Made by a program: the position numbers and the translations under genes
Assembly: GCF_020075545.1 (NCBI RefSeq)
Contig: NZ_JAIQZK010000001.1
Location: 1,116,001-1,180,000, forward strand
Direction of reading: 5' to 3'
Length of the DNA stretch: 64,000 nucleotides
DNA from: Nocardioides sp. TRM66260-LWL
Lineage (GTDB): Bacteria > Actinomycetota > Actinomycetes > Propionibacteriales > Nocardioidaceae
The notes under the pieces: generated by a model
Databases searched by the model: none
What the model saw: the letters and a program-made list of their open reading frames with translations, nothing else
What the model was told of the DNA's origin: nothing
In this document: positions 9,397 through 17,291 of the stretch, piece by piece
Numbering within the stretch: position 1 is the stretch's first letter
Layout of the letters: every line of letters begins with the position of its first letter

Positions 9397-10623
9397 TCAG
9401 GGGAGCGGCGCCAGCGGGGGAGCCGGGGTGACGAAGCCGGCCTCCTCGTCGGCCAGCTCGATCTCCTCGCGGCTGATGCCGAGCAGGTACATGATCGTGT
9501 CGAGGTAGGGCACGTTCACCGAGGTGTCGGCCGCCTCCCGCACCACCGGTCGCGCGTTGTAGGCGATGCCGAGCCCTGCGGCCTCGAGCATGTCGAGGTC
9601 GTTGGCGCCGTCGCCGATCGCGACCGTCGCCGCCTGCGGGACGCCGATCTCCGCGGCGATCTCGCGCAGCGCACGGGCCTTGCCGGGACGGTCGACGATC
9701 TCGCCGACGACCCGGCCGGTGAGCCGGCCGTCCACGATCTCGAGGGTGTTGGCGCGGGCGTAGTGGATGCCGAGCTCGGCCGCGAGCCGATCGGTGATCT
9801 GGGTGAAGCCACCGGAGACGATGGCGAACCGGTAGCCGAGCCGGCGCAGGGTGCGCACCATCGTCCGCGCCCCGGGGTTGACGACGATGCGGCCGTACAC
9901 CTCGTCCAACGCCTCGACGGGCACGCCCTCGAGCAGGGCGACGCGCGAGCGCAGCGACTCGGCGAAGTCGAGCTCGCCGCGCATGGCGCGCTCGGTGACC
10001 TCCGCGACCTCGGCCTCGCACCCCGCGTGGGCGGCGATCATCTCGATCACCTCGCCCTGGATGAGCGTGGAGTCGACGTCCATGACGATCAGCCGCATGC
10101 CGCGACGCAGGAGGTTGGCCGGCTGCACCGCGACGTCGACGCCCTGCCGCGCGGCCTCGACGGCGAGCGCGGTGCGCAGCTCCTCGGGCGCGGCGCCGGA
10201 GACGTGCAGGTCGATGGCGGTGACGGGATAGCGCGCCATGCGCTGGATGCGGTCGATGTTCGCGCCGGTCTCGGCGATCCGCCGGGCCAGCGCCGCCATC
10301 GCCGCGGCGGTCAGCGGCGTGCCGAGGACGGTGACGTGCGCGCGTCCGGCGGGCCGGCGGTGGCTGTCGCCGGTGCCGCGCTCGATCTCCACGCTCATGC
10401 CGAGCCCGTCGGCCGTCGCCTGCACCGCGGCGCCGAGGGCGTCGAGGTCGGCGCCCGTGGCCGGCGAGGTGACGAGCACGCCGAGCACCAGCCGGCCCCG
10501 CAGCACGATCTGCTCGAGGTCGACGACCTCCACCCCGGCCTCGGCGAGGGTGGCGAAGACGGCCGAGGTGACGCCGGGCCGGTCTTTGCCCGTGAGCGTG
10601 ATGAGCAGCGTGTCGGGGTTCAT
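9397..10623 (-). CDS. serB: Phosphoserine phosphatase SerB with N-terminal ACT domains
   Basis: HAD-family enzyme of 408 residues that makes serine from O-phosphoserine. The first about 170 residues are two ACT-like regulatory domains, starting LLITLTGKDRPGVTSAVF, which suggests allosteric control by serine as in mycobacterial SerB2. The HAD core begins with VMDVDSTLIQGEVIE, where the first Asp is the nucleophile, followed by VSGGF and the GDGANDLDML acidic motif. TAGCCT lies 8 bases before the ATG at 10623. The gene stands alone. Confidence 0.94.
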   Translation of the reverse strand: MNPDTLLITLTGKDRPGVTSAVFATLAEAGVEVVDLEQIVLRGRLVLGVLVTSPATGADLDALGAAVQATADGLGMSVEIERGTGDSHRRPAGRAHVTVLGTPLTAAAMAALARRIAETGANIDRIQRMARYPVTAIDLHVSGAAPEELRTALAVEAARQGVDVAVQPANLLRRGMRLIVMDVDSTLIQGEVIEMIAAHAGCEAEVAEVTERAMRGELDFAESLRSRVALLEGVPVEALDEVYGRIVVNPGARTMVRTLRRLGYRFAIVSGGFTQITDRLAAELGIHYARANTLEIVDGRLTGRVVGEIVDRPGKARALREIAAEIGVPQAATVAIGDGANDLDMLEAAGLGIAYNARPVVREAADTSVNVPYLDTIMYLLGISREEIELADEEAGFVTPAPPLAPLP

Positions 10624-10631
10624 CGGGCCCG

Positions 10632-10637
10632 AGGCTA
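10632..10637 (-). promoter_or_regulatory. -10 element for serB
   Basis: TAGCCT on the minus strand, 8 bases before the ATG at 10623. Confidence 0.5.
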
Positions 10638-10706
10638 GCGGCTGGGCGCCGTCGACCGGCCCTCCGCGAGGCGCGCGTCCGCGGGCTGATCACCTCCGCC
10701 TGACGC

Positions 10707-10762
10707 TCCGTGACGCGTGGCGCACCTCCGGCTGCCGCTCGGCGTGCCGTGCGCGTCACGGA
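10707..10762. repeat. Spaced inverted repeat upstream of serB
   Basis: TCCGTGACGCG at 10707-10717 is exactly inverted as CGCGTCACGGA at 10752-10762, with 34 bases between. It could be an operator pair for serB or part of a larger folded 3' end of the upstream gene. No family match is recognised. Confidence 0.4.
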
Positions 10763-10800
10763 ATGCAGGAATCCCCGGATATCCGGGGAATCCTGCGTTC
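10761..10800. terminator. 40-bp near-perfect palindrome between two minus-strand genes
   Basis: Arms 10761-10780 and 10781-10800 pair with only two imperfections (a T-G wobble and one mismatch). The centre is CCCCGGATATCCGGGG. It begins 11 bases after the stop of the minus-strand gene ending at 10812 and likely terminates that gene. It shares its core with the palindrome at 46786-46813, so it may also belong to a repeat family. Confidence 0.55.
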
Positions 10801-10811
10801 GGCGGCCCGGA

Positions 10812-11609
10812 TCACGCCGGCGGCCAGACCTCCGGGGAGCCCGCGGCGACGAGGGCATGGCGGGCGGCGGACGCCAGGGGACGCAGGGCGTCGCGGCGCA
10901 GGGCGATCTCGGAGGCCGACACGGCGCCGCCGTCGTCCTCGAGCGCCAGGTCGACGATCGCCTCGGCGACCAGCGCCCGGGCGGCGAGGTCGACGCACCG
11001 GGCCGGGACGCCGTCCGGCGCGGCGATCGGTGCCCGGTGGCGCAAGTCGAGCAGCACGTCGGCGACCTCCGGACGCCATCGCGCGACGTCCAGCGCGGCG
11101 AGGCGGTCGGCGGTCTCGGGCAGCACCCGGCGCAGCGCGCGGTCGGCCTCCCCGACGTCGGGCAGCTGGCGGCGGCGCGCCTCGAACCTCACCCATGCGG
11201 TGGCGGCGCCGACCGTCTCGGGCACCAGGCCCAGCCCGGCCTCCCAGGCCACGACGGCCTCCCCGGCCTCGAGCGCCGCCGCGGTGAACGCCGCGGGGCC
11301 GCCCAGCCCGACCGGGTCGCCCTCGACGGGGAAGGCGACGCCGAGCGCCATCGCCCCGGCGCTCCGCAGGCGTCCGAGGCCGAGGGCCAGGGGATGCGTG
11401 CCGTCGGCGTCGACGAGGGTGTGGGTGGCCTGGTCGCCGATCACCGCGTCGATCGTCTCGTCGAGGGACACCCGCCCCTGCAGCCAGGCCGTGCCCCACC
11501 AGGCGAGCCGCAGCGCGGCCGGCAGACCCGACCCCGGGGACGCCGGCTCCGCCTCGTGACGCGGACGTGCGCCGGCGCGCGATCGGGGGTCGGGACGGGG
11601 CTGCTCCAC
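10812..11609 (-). CDS. Conserved hypothetical protein
   Basis: Predicted soluble protein of about 265 residues, rich in Ala, Leu and Arg, with no motif I recognise, no signal peptide and no membrane helix. A recognisable segment is LAWWGTAWLQGRVSLDETID near the N-terminus. The GTG at 11609 is preferred to the ATG at 11645 because TACCGT stands 8 bases upstream of it, and because the longer form would reach into the promoter of the divergent ABC ATPase gene. A strong palindrome follows the stop. The pattern is typical of actinobacterial orphan proteins of unknown role. Confidence 0.7.
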   Translation of the reverse strand: MEQPRPDPRSRAGARPRHEAEPASPGSGLPAALRLAWWGTAWLQGRVSLDETIDAVIGDQATHTLVDADGTHPLALGLGRLRSAGAMALGVAFPVEGDPVGLGGPAAFTAAALEAGEAVVAWEAGLGLVPETVGAATAWVRFEARRRQLPDVGEADRALRRVLPETADRLAALDVARWRPEVADVLLDLRHRAPIAAPDGVPARCVDLAARALVAEAIVDLALEDDGGAVSASEIALRRDALRPLASAARHALVAAGSPEVWPPA

Positions 11610-11617
11610 GCCCGCCG

Positions 11618-11623
11618 ACGGTA
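11618..11623 (-). promoter_or_regulatory. -10 element for the hypothetical gene ending at 10812
   Basis: TACCGT on the minus strand, 8 bases before the GTG at 11609. It supports the shorter start. Confidence 0.4.
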
Positions 11624-11649
11624 CGCGCCGGACCCTGAGCGGCACTCGC

Positions 11650-11655
11650 TAGGGT
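11650..11655 (+). promoter_or_regulatory. -10 element for the ABC ATPase gene
   Basis: TAGGGT, 7 bases before the ATG at 11663. It overlaps an in-frame GTG at 11654, which is therefore unlikely to be the start. Confidence 0.6.
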
Positions 11656-11662
11656 GACGGCC

Positions 11663-12456
<794 letters not shown>

Positions 12457-12460
<4 letters not shown>

Positions 12461-13212
12461 CGCCGACCGACCTCGGCATCGTCGGCGCCCTGGGCGTCTT
12501 CGCGGGCGTCGTGAACAGCCTCGTCGGCTCGGCGACGCTGGTGACCTTCCCCGTGCTGCTCTCGCTCGGCGTCCCGCCGGTGGTCGCGAACGTCTCGAAC
12601 AACATCGGCCTGGTGCCCGGCTCGGCGGTCGGCGCGTGGGGCTATCGACGTGAGCTCGCCGGGCAGGGCGGCCGGGTGCTGAGGTGGGGCGCGATCGCGG
12701 CGCTCGGCTCGCTCGTCGGCGCCGTCACGCTGCTCGCGCTGCCGCCCGCGGCCTTCGAGGCGGTCGTGCCCGCGCTGGTGCTGCTGGGCGTGGTCCTGGT
12801 GGCCGCGGGGCCTCCGCTCTCGCGCCGCGTCGCCGGTCGCGGTCGCCGCACGGGGGAGCGCGAGCCCCGCTGGCTGCGCCCGGCGATCGGCGTCACCGGC
12901 GTGTACGGCGGCTACTTCGGCGCCGCCCAGGGCGTGATGCTGATCGGCGTGCTCGGCGTCGGCTACAGCCCGGACCTCCAGCGGGTGAACGCCATGAAGA
13001 ACGCGCTGGCGGCCGCGATCAACGGCGTGGCCGGCGTCCTCTTCGCCCTCGTCGCCGACGTCGAGTGGCGGGTGGCCGGGCTCCTGGCGCTCGGCTCCGC
13101 GGTCGGCGGCCTGCTCGGCTCGTCGGTCGGACGCCGGCTCCCGCCCCCGCTGCTGCGCGCGGCGGTCGTGGCGGTGGGGCTCGCGGCGTTCGTGTCGATC
13201 CTGGTGACCTGA
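12457..13212 (+). CDS. TauE/SafE family membrane permease
   Basis: Hydrophobic protein of 251 residues with about seven to eight predicted helices. It belongs to the TauE/SafE (DUF81) family, which exports sulfite, sulfoacetate or related anions. The first helix contains GALGVFAGVVNSLVGSATLV and the next loop VVANVSNNIGLVPG, both characteristic. A second repeat carries GYFGAAQGVML and RVNAMKNALAAAINGVAGV. It starts with GTG in a GTGA overlap with the ABC ATPase gene. A short hairpin (13216-13224 with 13242-13250) follows. The substrate is not known. Confidence 0.9.
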
Positions 13213-13215
13213 GCT

Positions 13216-13250
13216 CGCCGGCCGCCGCGGAACACGGACGACGGCCGGCG
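13216..13250. terminator. Hairpin between convergent genes
   Basis: CGCCGGCCG at 13216-13224 pairs perfectly with CGGCCGGCG at 13242-13250. It stands between the TauE-type gene and the convergent DUF4267-like gene. The 17-base loop makes it a weak call. Confidence 0.4.
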
Positions 13251-13266
13251 GGCTCGGGCGGACGGC

Positions 13267-13791
13267 TCAGCGGGCCTTGGCCAGCGCCTTCGACGCCTTG
13301 GCGGCCGCCTTGCCGGCGGCCTTCTGCTGCGCGGCGCGCTTCGCGGCGGTGCGTGCCGCCTTCCGCGCCTTGCGACCGCCCGACGCCGCGAGGGCGCCCG
13401 CCTTCGCCTCGGCGCGCGCCTCGCGGGCCCGGCGACCCTCCGCGCGGAGGCCGAGCAGACCGGTCAGCACCGCGAACAGCGCCGGACCGGCGAGCAGCTG
13501 ACCGGCGCGCTGCGGAACCTGGCCCTCCTGCGGTCCGAGGTAGCCGGTGGCCGCGTCGGCGCCGTCGACCCCCACGCCGAGCAGCAGCAGCCCCGCCCGG
13601 CCCCGGCCGCGGGAGACCAGCGTCGCGGTGCCGAGGGCGATCTCGCGGGAGGCGAAGAGGCGGATGACGTACGGCGCCTGGGGGTTGGCGACCGGGTCGA
13701 GCCCGAAGAGGGTGGCGGCCTGCTGCGGACGGGCCAGGGAGAACGCGCCGATGGCGATGCGGCCGAGTGAGAGGCCGGTCACAGGATTCAT
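13267..13791 (-). CDS. DUF4267-like membrane protein with an Ala/Lys-rich tail
   Basis: Protein of 174 residues. The first about 120 residues carry membrane segments and resemble DUF4267-type proteins (GLSLGRIAIGAFSLARP, then SREIALGTATLVSRGRG and AGPALFAVLTGLLGL). The last about 50 residues are a low-complexity tail of Lys, Ala and Arg (for example AAQQKAAGKAAAKASKALAK), like histone H1 or the tails of actinobacterial DNA-binding proteins. TAGGGT is 7 bases before the ATG at 13791. The tail may bind nucleic acid or acidic phospholipid at the membrane face; that is inference. No role is known. Confidence 0.75.
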   Translation of the reverse strand: MNPVTGLSLGRIAIGAFSLARPQQAATLFGLDPVANPQAPYVIRLFASREIALGTATLVSRGRGRAGLLLLGVGVDGADAATGYLGPQEGQVPQRAGQLLAGPALFAVLTGLLGLRAEGRRAREARAEAKAGALAASGGRKARKAARTAAKRAAQQKAAGKAAAKASKALAKAR

Positions 13792-13798
13792 GCTGCGG

Positions 13799-13804
13799 AC
13801 CCTA
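13799..13804 (-). promoter_or_regulatory. -10 element for the DUF4267-like gene
   Basis: TAGGGT on the minus strand, 7 bases before the ATG at 13791. It separates this gene from the hydrolase operon upstream. Confidence 0.55.
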
Positions 13805-13838
13805 GCGAGCAGGCGTCCGGCGCGTCTGCCCCGTCCGA

Positions 13839-14828
13839 TCAGGAGCGGTGCAGCCGCTCGACGTGCGCGTCGTGCCAGGCCTCGATCTCGGCGTAGACCC
13901 GGTCGCGGGCGGGCCGCCGCGAGAGGACGACGTCGTGCACCGCCCCGGGCACCGCGACGTAGGTGACGTGACGACCGATCGCCGTGGCCCAGCGACGGAT
14001 CTGCTCGACGTCGAGCACGACGTCGGAGCTGCGCGCGTCCTCGTCGACCTCGGTCGGCGCGGTCGTGCGGTCGGAGGAGAGCACGAGCACCGGCACCGCG
14101 ACGTCCAGACCGCGGTGCAGCCGGGCGTGGCCGCGGCGCACGGCGCGCAGCCAGCCCACCCGCACCGGGAAGGACTCCATCGGCTTCCAGGCGAGGTCGA
14201 AGTCCCACTCGCCACCGTGATCGCGGTGCAGCACCTGCCCGTACACGCCGTTGACCTCGCGGGGGATCACCCGGGTCGGCGCCATCGCGCCGAGCCGGTC
14301 GATCACGGCGGTGCCGACGGTGCGCAGCAGCGCGCTGCCGCGGAGGTCCAGCCAGGGCGAGTTGAGCACGAGGCCCGCCAGCTCGGGCAGCGCCGCCGCG
14401 CCCCGCTCGTCGACCCACAGCGGCACGGTGAGCCCGCCGGTGGAGTGCGCGGCGACGAGCACCCGCCGGTGACCGTCCCGCTCGGTGATGCGCAGCCAGG
14501 CGGCGTCGAGCTCGGGGAAGTGCTCGGCCAGGTCGGTGACGAAGGTCGGCAGCAGGTCGGGCCGCAGCGAGCGGCCGTACCCGCGCAGGTCGAGGCCGTA
14601 CACCTCGTAGCCGCGCTCGGCCCACCAGGCGCCGAGCTCGGCGTGGAAGACGTAGTCGGCGAAGCCGTGCACCAGCAGCACCGCGCCGACCGGACGTGCT
14701 CCGGCCGCCGCCGGGCGCCGGATGAGCGTGGCGATCGCGCCGTCGTCGAGGTGGAGCGTCTCGGCGGTCCAGGGGTCGCCCAGGACGTCGGGCACGGGGA
14801 GGTCCTGCGGGGTCGGGTCGGGGCTCAT
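13839..14828 (-). CDS. Alpha/beta hydrolase (serine aminopeptidase S33 / lysophospholipase type)
   Basis: Alpha/beta hydrolase of 329 residues. The oxyanion region LLVHGFADYVFH lies near residue 50, the nucleophile Ser in AAHSTGG near residue 120, and the likely catalytic His in PGAVHDVVLS near residue 300. Such proteins cleave esters, monoacylglycerols or lysophospholipids. The ATG at 14828 has GGAGG 5 bases upstream and overlaps the stop of the upstream glycerophosphodiesterase gene (ATGA). The neighbouring gene suggests a joint role in lipid or phospholipid breakdown; that is inference. Confidence 0.87.
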   Translation of the reverse strand: MSPDPTPQDLPVPDVLGDPWTAETLHLDDGAIATLIRRPAAAGARPVGAVLLVHGFADYVFHAELGAWWAERGYEVYGLDLRGYGRSLRPDLLPTFVTDLAEHFPELDAAWLRITERDGHRRVLVAAHSTGGLTVPLWVDERGAAALPELAGLVLNSPWLDLRGSALLRTVGTAVIDRLGAMAPTRVIPREVNGVYGQVLHRDHGGEWDFDLAWKPMESFPVRVGWLRAVRRGHARLHRGLDVAVPVLVLSSDRTTAPTEVDEDARSSDVVLDVEQIRRWATAIGRHVTYVAVPGAVHDVVLSRRPARDRVYAEIEAWHDAHVERLHRS

Positions 14829-15532
14829 CGGCGCCTCCTGCGTGCGGCGGCGCTCAGCTCGAGCGCGCGCTCGGGACGGTTCGTGGTGACCAGCCAGGCG
14901 CGTCCGGGCGCCAGCCAGTGCCGCAGCTCGCGGTCGGCGTCGACGGTCCACACGACCAGCGGGACGCCGTGGCGGCGCGCCCAGCCGGCCACGCCGAGCC
15001 GGGCCAGCGACCAGTGCGCGACGACGACGTCGGCGCCGCAGCCCTCGAGCCGGCTCCGGGGCCGTAGCTCGCTCCACCGGATCGCGACCTGCTCGCGCAG
15101 CGGCCGCCCGGCCACGTCCTGGCCCAGGGAGAGCCCCAGGCGGAGCGCGAGCCCGCGCTCGTCGGCCCAGCCGCGCAACACCCGGAGCACCTCCTCGCGA
15201 CCGGTCGTGACGACCAGCCGCTCGAGCCCGAGCAGCTCGACGGCCCGGGCCACGGCGGCGATCTCGAGGGCGCCGTCGTCGGTGCCGAACTTGAGGTCGA
15301 GGTGCGCGCCGGCGCCTGCGTCGGCCAGGGCGAGGAGCACCTGCTCGGGCTCGAGGTCCTCCGCGCCGCCGACGTCGTGCGCGACGACGACGCGGCCGTC
15401 CTCCAGCTGCAGGTCGAACTCCACGAAGGGCGCGCCCAGGGCGAGCGCGCGCTCGAGCAGGGTGCGGCTGTTGCACCGGTGGGCGCTGACGCTCGCGGCG
15501 GGACGCCCGCCCGACGCGAGCCGGGGGCTCAG
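14825..15532 (-). CDS. Glycerophosphodiester phosphodiesterase family protein, start uncertain
   Basis: GDPD-family enzyme, expected to release glycerol 3-phosphate from deacylated phospholipids. The catalytic N-terminal pattern is present: SAHRCNS, then FVEFDLQLEDGRVVVAHD, which hold the metal-binding Glu and Asp and the second His. The end carries VVWTVD and LVTTNRPE. No ATG, GTG or TTG occurs in frame between the upstream gene's stop and the HR motif. The nearest candidate is a CTG at 15532 that would form a CTGA overlap (235 residues). The nearest conventional start is a GTG at 15664, deep inside the DUF6328 gene. It is cotranscribed with the hydrolase gene. Confidence 0.8.
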   Translation of the reverse strand: MSPRLASGGRPAASVSAHRCNSRTLLERALALGAPFVEFDLQLEDGRVVVAHDVGGAEDLEPEQVLLALADAGAGAHLDLKFGTDDGALEIAAVARAVELLGLERLVVTTGREEVLRVLRGWADERGLALRLGLSLGQDVAGRPLREQVAIRWSELRPRSRLEGCGADVVVAHWSLARLGVAGWARRHGVPLVVWTVDADRELRHWLAPGRAWLVTTNRPERALELSAAARRRRR

Positions 15533-15993
15533 ACCAGCCTCCGCGGCGTGACGACGAGCACCACCAGCGCGAGCGCGGCCACCACCGCGCCGCTGACCAG
15601 GCCCGCCTGGCGACCGACGACGACGTCGACGACGAGGGTCGCGATGCCGGCCACGAGCACGCACAGGCAGGCCAGCGCGACGTCCAGCGCCCGCCGCGCG
15701 GTGTGGACGACGTCCTGCTTGTGGTGGCGGCCGGAGAGCCGGCGGTGCACCGCGATCGGCGTCAGCACGGCCAGCGTCGTGAGGAGCGCCGCCCCGACGA
15801 GCAGCAGGTAGATCGAGCGCTCGAACCCGTCGAGCCGCCCGAAGGCGGGCTGGAAGGGGAGCGTGACCAGGATGCCGGCGAGCAGCTGGGCCCCGGTCTG
15901 GGCGACCCGCAGCTCCTGCAGGAGGTCCTCGAACTGACGGTCGAGGTGGGCCGGGTCGGTCGGCGGGCCGTCGGACTGCACCGGCGCATTCAA
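15529..15993 (-). CDS. DUF6328 family membrane protein
   Basis: Protein of 154 residues with a short polar N-terminus, the family-typical segment LLQELRVAQTGAQLLAGIL, and about four membrane helices in two pairs joined by a basic loop (HRRLSGRHHKQ). It matches the DUF6328 family of actinobacterial membrane proteins of unknown function. A TTG at 15993 gives this length. A GTG at 15981, four codons in, is a reasonable alternative, and neither has a clear Shine-Dalgarno sequence. It is the first gene of the minus-strand group that continues with the glycerophosphodiesterase and hydrolase genes. Confidence 0.8.
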   Translation of the reverse strand: MNAPVQSDGPPTDPAHLDRQFEDLLQELRVAQTGAQLLAGILVTLPFQPAFGRLDGFERSIYLLLVGAALLTTLAVLTPIAVHRRLSGRHHKQDVVHTARRALDVALACLCVLVAGIATLVVDVVVGRQAGLVSGAVVAALALVVLVVTPRRLV

Positions 15994-16047
15994 GCATCGC
16001 CGCCGACGGTCGTGGGGAACCGCGATCCCCCGGAGGGAGGAGCCGCC

Positions 16048-16053
16048 TATCCT
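16048..16053 (+). promoter_or_regulatory. -10 element for the SpoIIE-type phosphatase gene
   Basis: TATCCT, 7 bases before the ATG at 16061. Confidence 0.55.
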
Positions 16054-16060
16054 TCAGCGC

Positions 16061-17176
16061 ATGAGCGGTGCGCGGCGGCCACCAGCGCGGCCCGCACCGG
16101 GTCCGCGCGGCTGGAGCGCGCGCCCGAGCGCGGTCGCCGCGAGCTGGCGCACCGGCACGCGCAGCAGCCAGCGCCTCGTCCTCGGGCTGATGCTCGCGGC
16201 GGTCACGATCTGCTTCCTCGTCTCCCGCGCCGCCTACGCCGTCCTCCCGGTCGGCACCTACACGGTCTGGCTGCTGGTGGGCCTGCTGGTGCTGCGGCCG
16301 CGTCCCCTCGTGGTGCTGACCTTCTACACGGTGGTCGGGGCGATCGTCATCGGCGTGCTCGACGGCGACGTCACCACCGCGCGGGTCGCCGGCATGGTCG
16401 CGCTCGTCGTGGCCGGCGCGCTCGTGCTGCAGCACGCCCGACGGCAGCGCACCGGGCTGCCCACCTCGCTCGGCGAGACGATGCTCGCCGACCTGCGCCA
16501 GCGGCTCCACGACCAGGGGCGCATCCCTCCGCTGCCGGCGGGCTGGCACGCGCAGTCGGCGATGCTCGCGGCCGACGACGTCGGCTACGCCGGCGACTTC
16601 ATGACCGCCGCGCTCGACCGCCGCGGCGAGGTGCTCGAGGTGATCCTGGTCGACGTCGTCGGCAAGGGCGTCGCCGCCGGCGCGGACGCCCTGCAGCTGG
16701 CCGGCGCGCTCGGCGGACTGGTCGGCGCCCTCCCGCCCGAGCCGCTCATGCAGGCCGCCAACGACTTCCTGCTGCGCCGCCCCGACGACGAGTCGTTCGC
16801 GACCGCGGCCTACGTGCGGCTCGAGCTGAGCACGGGGGAGTACCTCGTGCTGAGCGCCGGGCACCCGCCCGTCCTGCGCTGGTGCGCCCGGGACCGCGCC
16901 TGGCTCGTCGACCCCGCCCGCGGCCTGGCCCTGGGCGTGCAGCCGGACGCCGAGCTGGTGCGCAGCGAGGGTCGGCTCGAGCCGGGCGAGGCGCTGCTCT
17001 TCTACACCGACGGCGTCGTCGAGAGCCGCGGGCAGGACATCGAGGCGGGCATCGTCTGGCTCCAGGGGGTCGCCGCCGAGGCCGTCCGGGCCGGCTTCGA
17101 CGGCGCGGCCCGGCGGATCATCCGCCAGGTGGCCCGGGGCGACGACGACCGTGCCGTGCTGCTGATCTCCCGCTGA
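16061..17176 (+). CDS. Membrane-anchored PP2C-type (SpoIIE) serine phosphatase
   Basis: Protein of 371 residues. The N-terminal about 130 residues hold three or four membrane helices (LVLGLMLAAVTICFLVS, VWLLVGLLVLRP, LVVLTFYTVVGAIVIGVL, MVALVVAGALVLQHA). The C-terminal half is a SpoIIE/RsbU-like PP2C domain with ADDVGYAGDFM, VDVVGKGVAAG and LFYTDGVVESRG, the acidic metal sites of the family. Proteins like this dephosphorylate anti-sigma antagonists in stress signalling, but no partner anti-sigma factor or antagonist gene lies nearby. Its last codons form the first copies of the GCTGATC repeat series. Confidence 0.88.
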   Translation: MSGARRPPARPAPGPRGWSARPSAVAASWRTGTRSSQRLVLGLMLAAVTICFLVSRAAYAVLPVGTYTVWLLVGLLVLRPRPLVVLTFYTVVGAIVIGVLDGDVTTARVAGMVALVVAGALVLQHARRQRTGLPTSLGETMLADLRQRLHDQGRIPPLPAGWHAQSAMLAADDVGYAGDFMTAALDRRGEVLEVILVDVVGKGVAAGADALQLAGALGGLVGALPPEPLMQAANDFLLRRPDDESFATAAYVRLELSTGEYLVLSAGHPPVLRWCARDRAWLVDPARGLALGVQPDAELVRSEGRLEPGEALLFYTDGVVESRGQDIEAGIVWLQGVAAEAVRAGFDGAARRIIRQVARGDDDRAVLLISR

Positions 17177-17221
17177 TCTCCGGTGAGCTCCCGCTGATCT
17201 GGCGCTGATCTGGCGCTGATC
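17161..17221 (+). repeat. Five GCTGATC direct repeats in 11-bp phase
   Basis: GCTGATC begins at 17161, 17172, 17193, 17204 and 17215, giving spacings of 11, 21, 11 and 11. A degenerate copy (GGTGAGC) at 17182 fills the gap. The first two copies overlap the end of the phosphatase gene. Direct repeats of about 11 bp are how OmpR/PhoB-type response regulators bind DNA, so this may be an activator array. Slippage duplication of the gene end is the alternative. Confidence 0.6.
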
Positions 17222-17251
17222 CTGCGGGTGCGCGCCGGCTCCCGCGCCCAC

Positions 17252-17284
17252 TTCAAGGATTCCTCAAGGCCGCCTGCCTAGCGT
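17252..17284 (+). promoter_or_regulatory. Promoter of the large two-gene unit
   Basis: TTCAAGG at 17252 and CTCAAGG at 17263 are 11 bases apart and occupy the -35 region. TAGCGT at 17279-17284 is the -10 and stands 7 bases before the ATG at 17292. The arrangement of CTCA repeats in front of TAGCGT is shared with the site at 26597-26639. Confidence 0.55.
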
Positions 17285-17291
17285 CCGCGGC

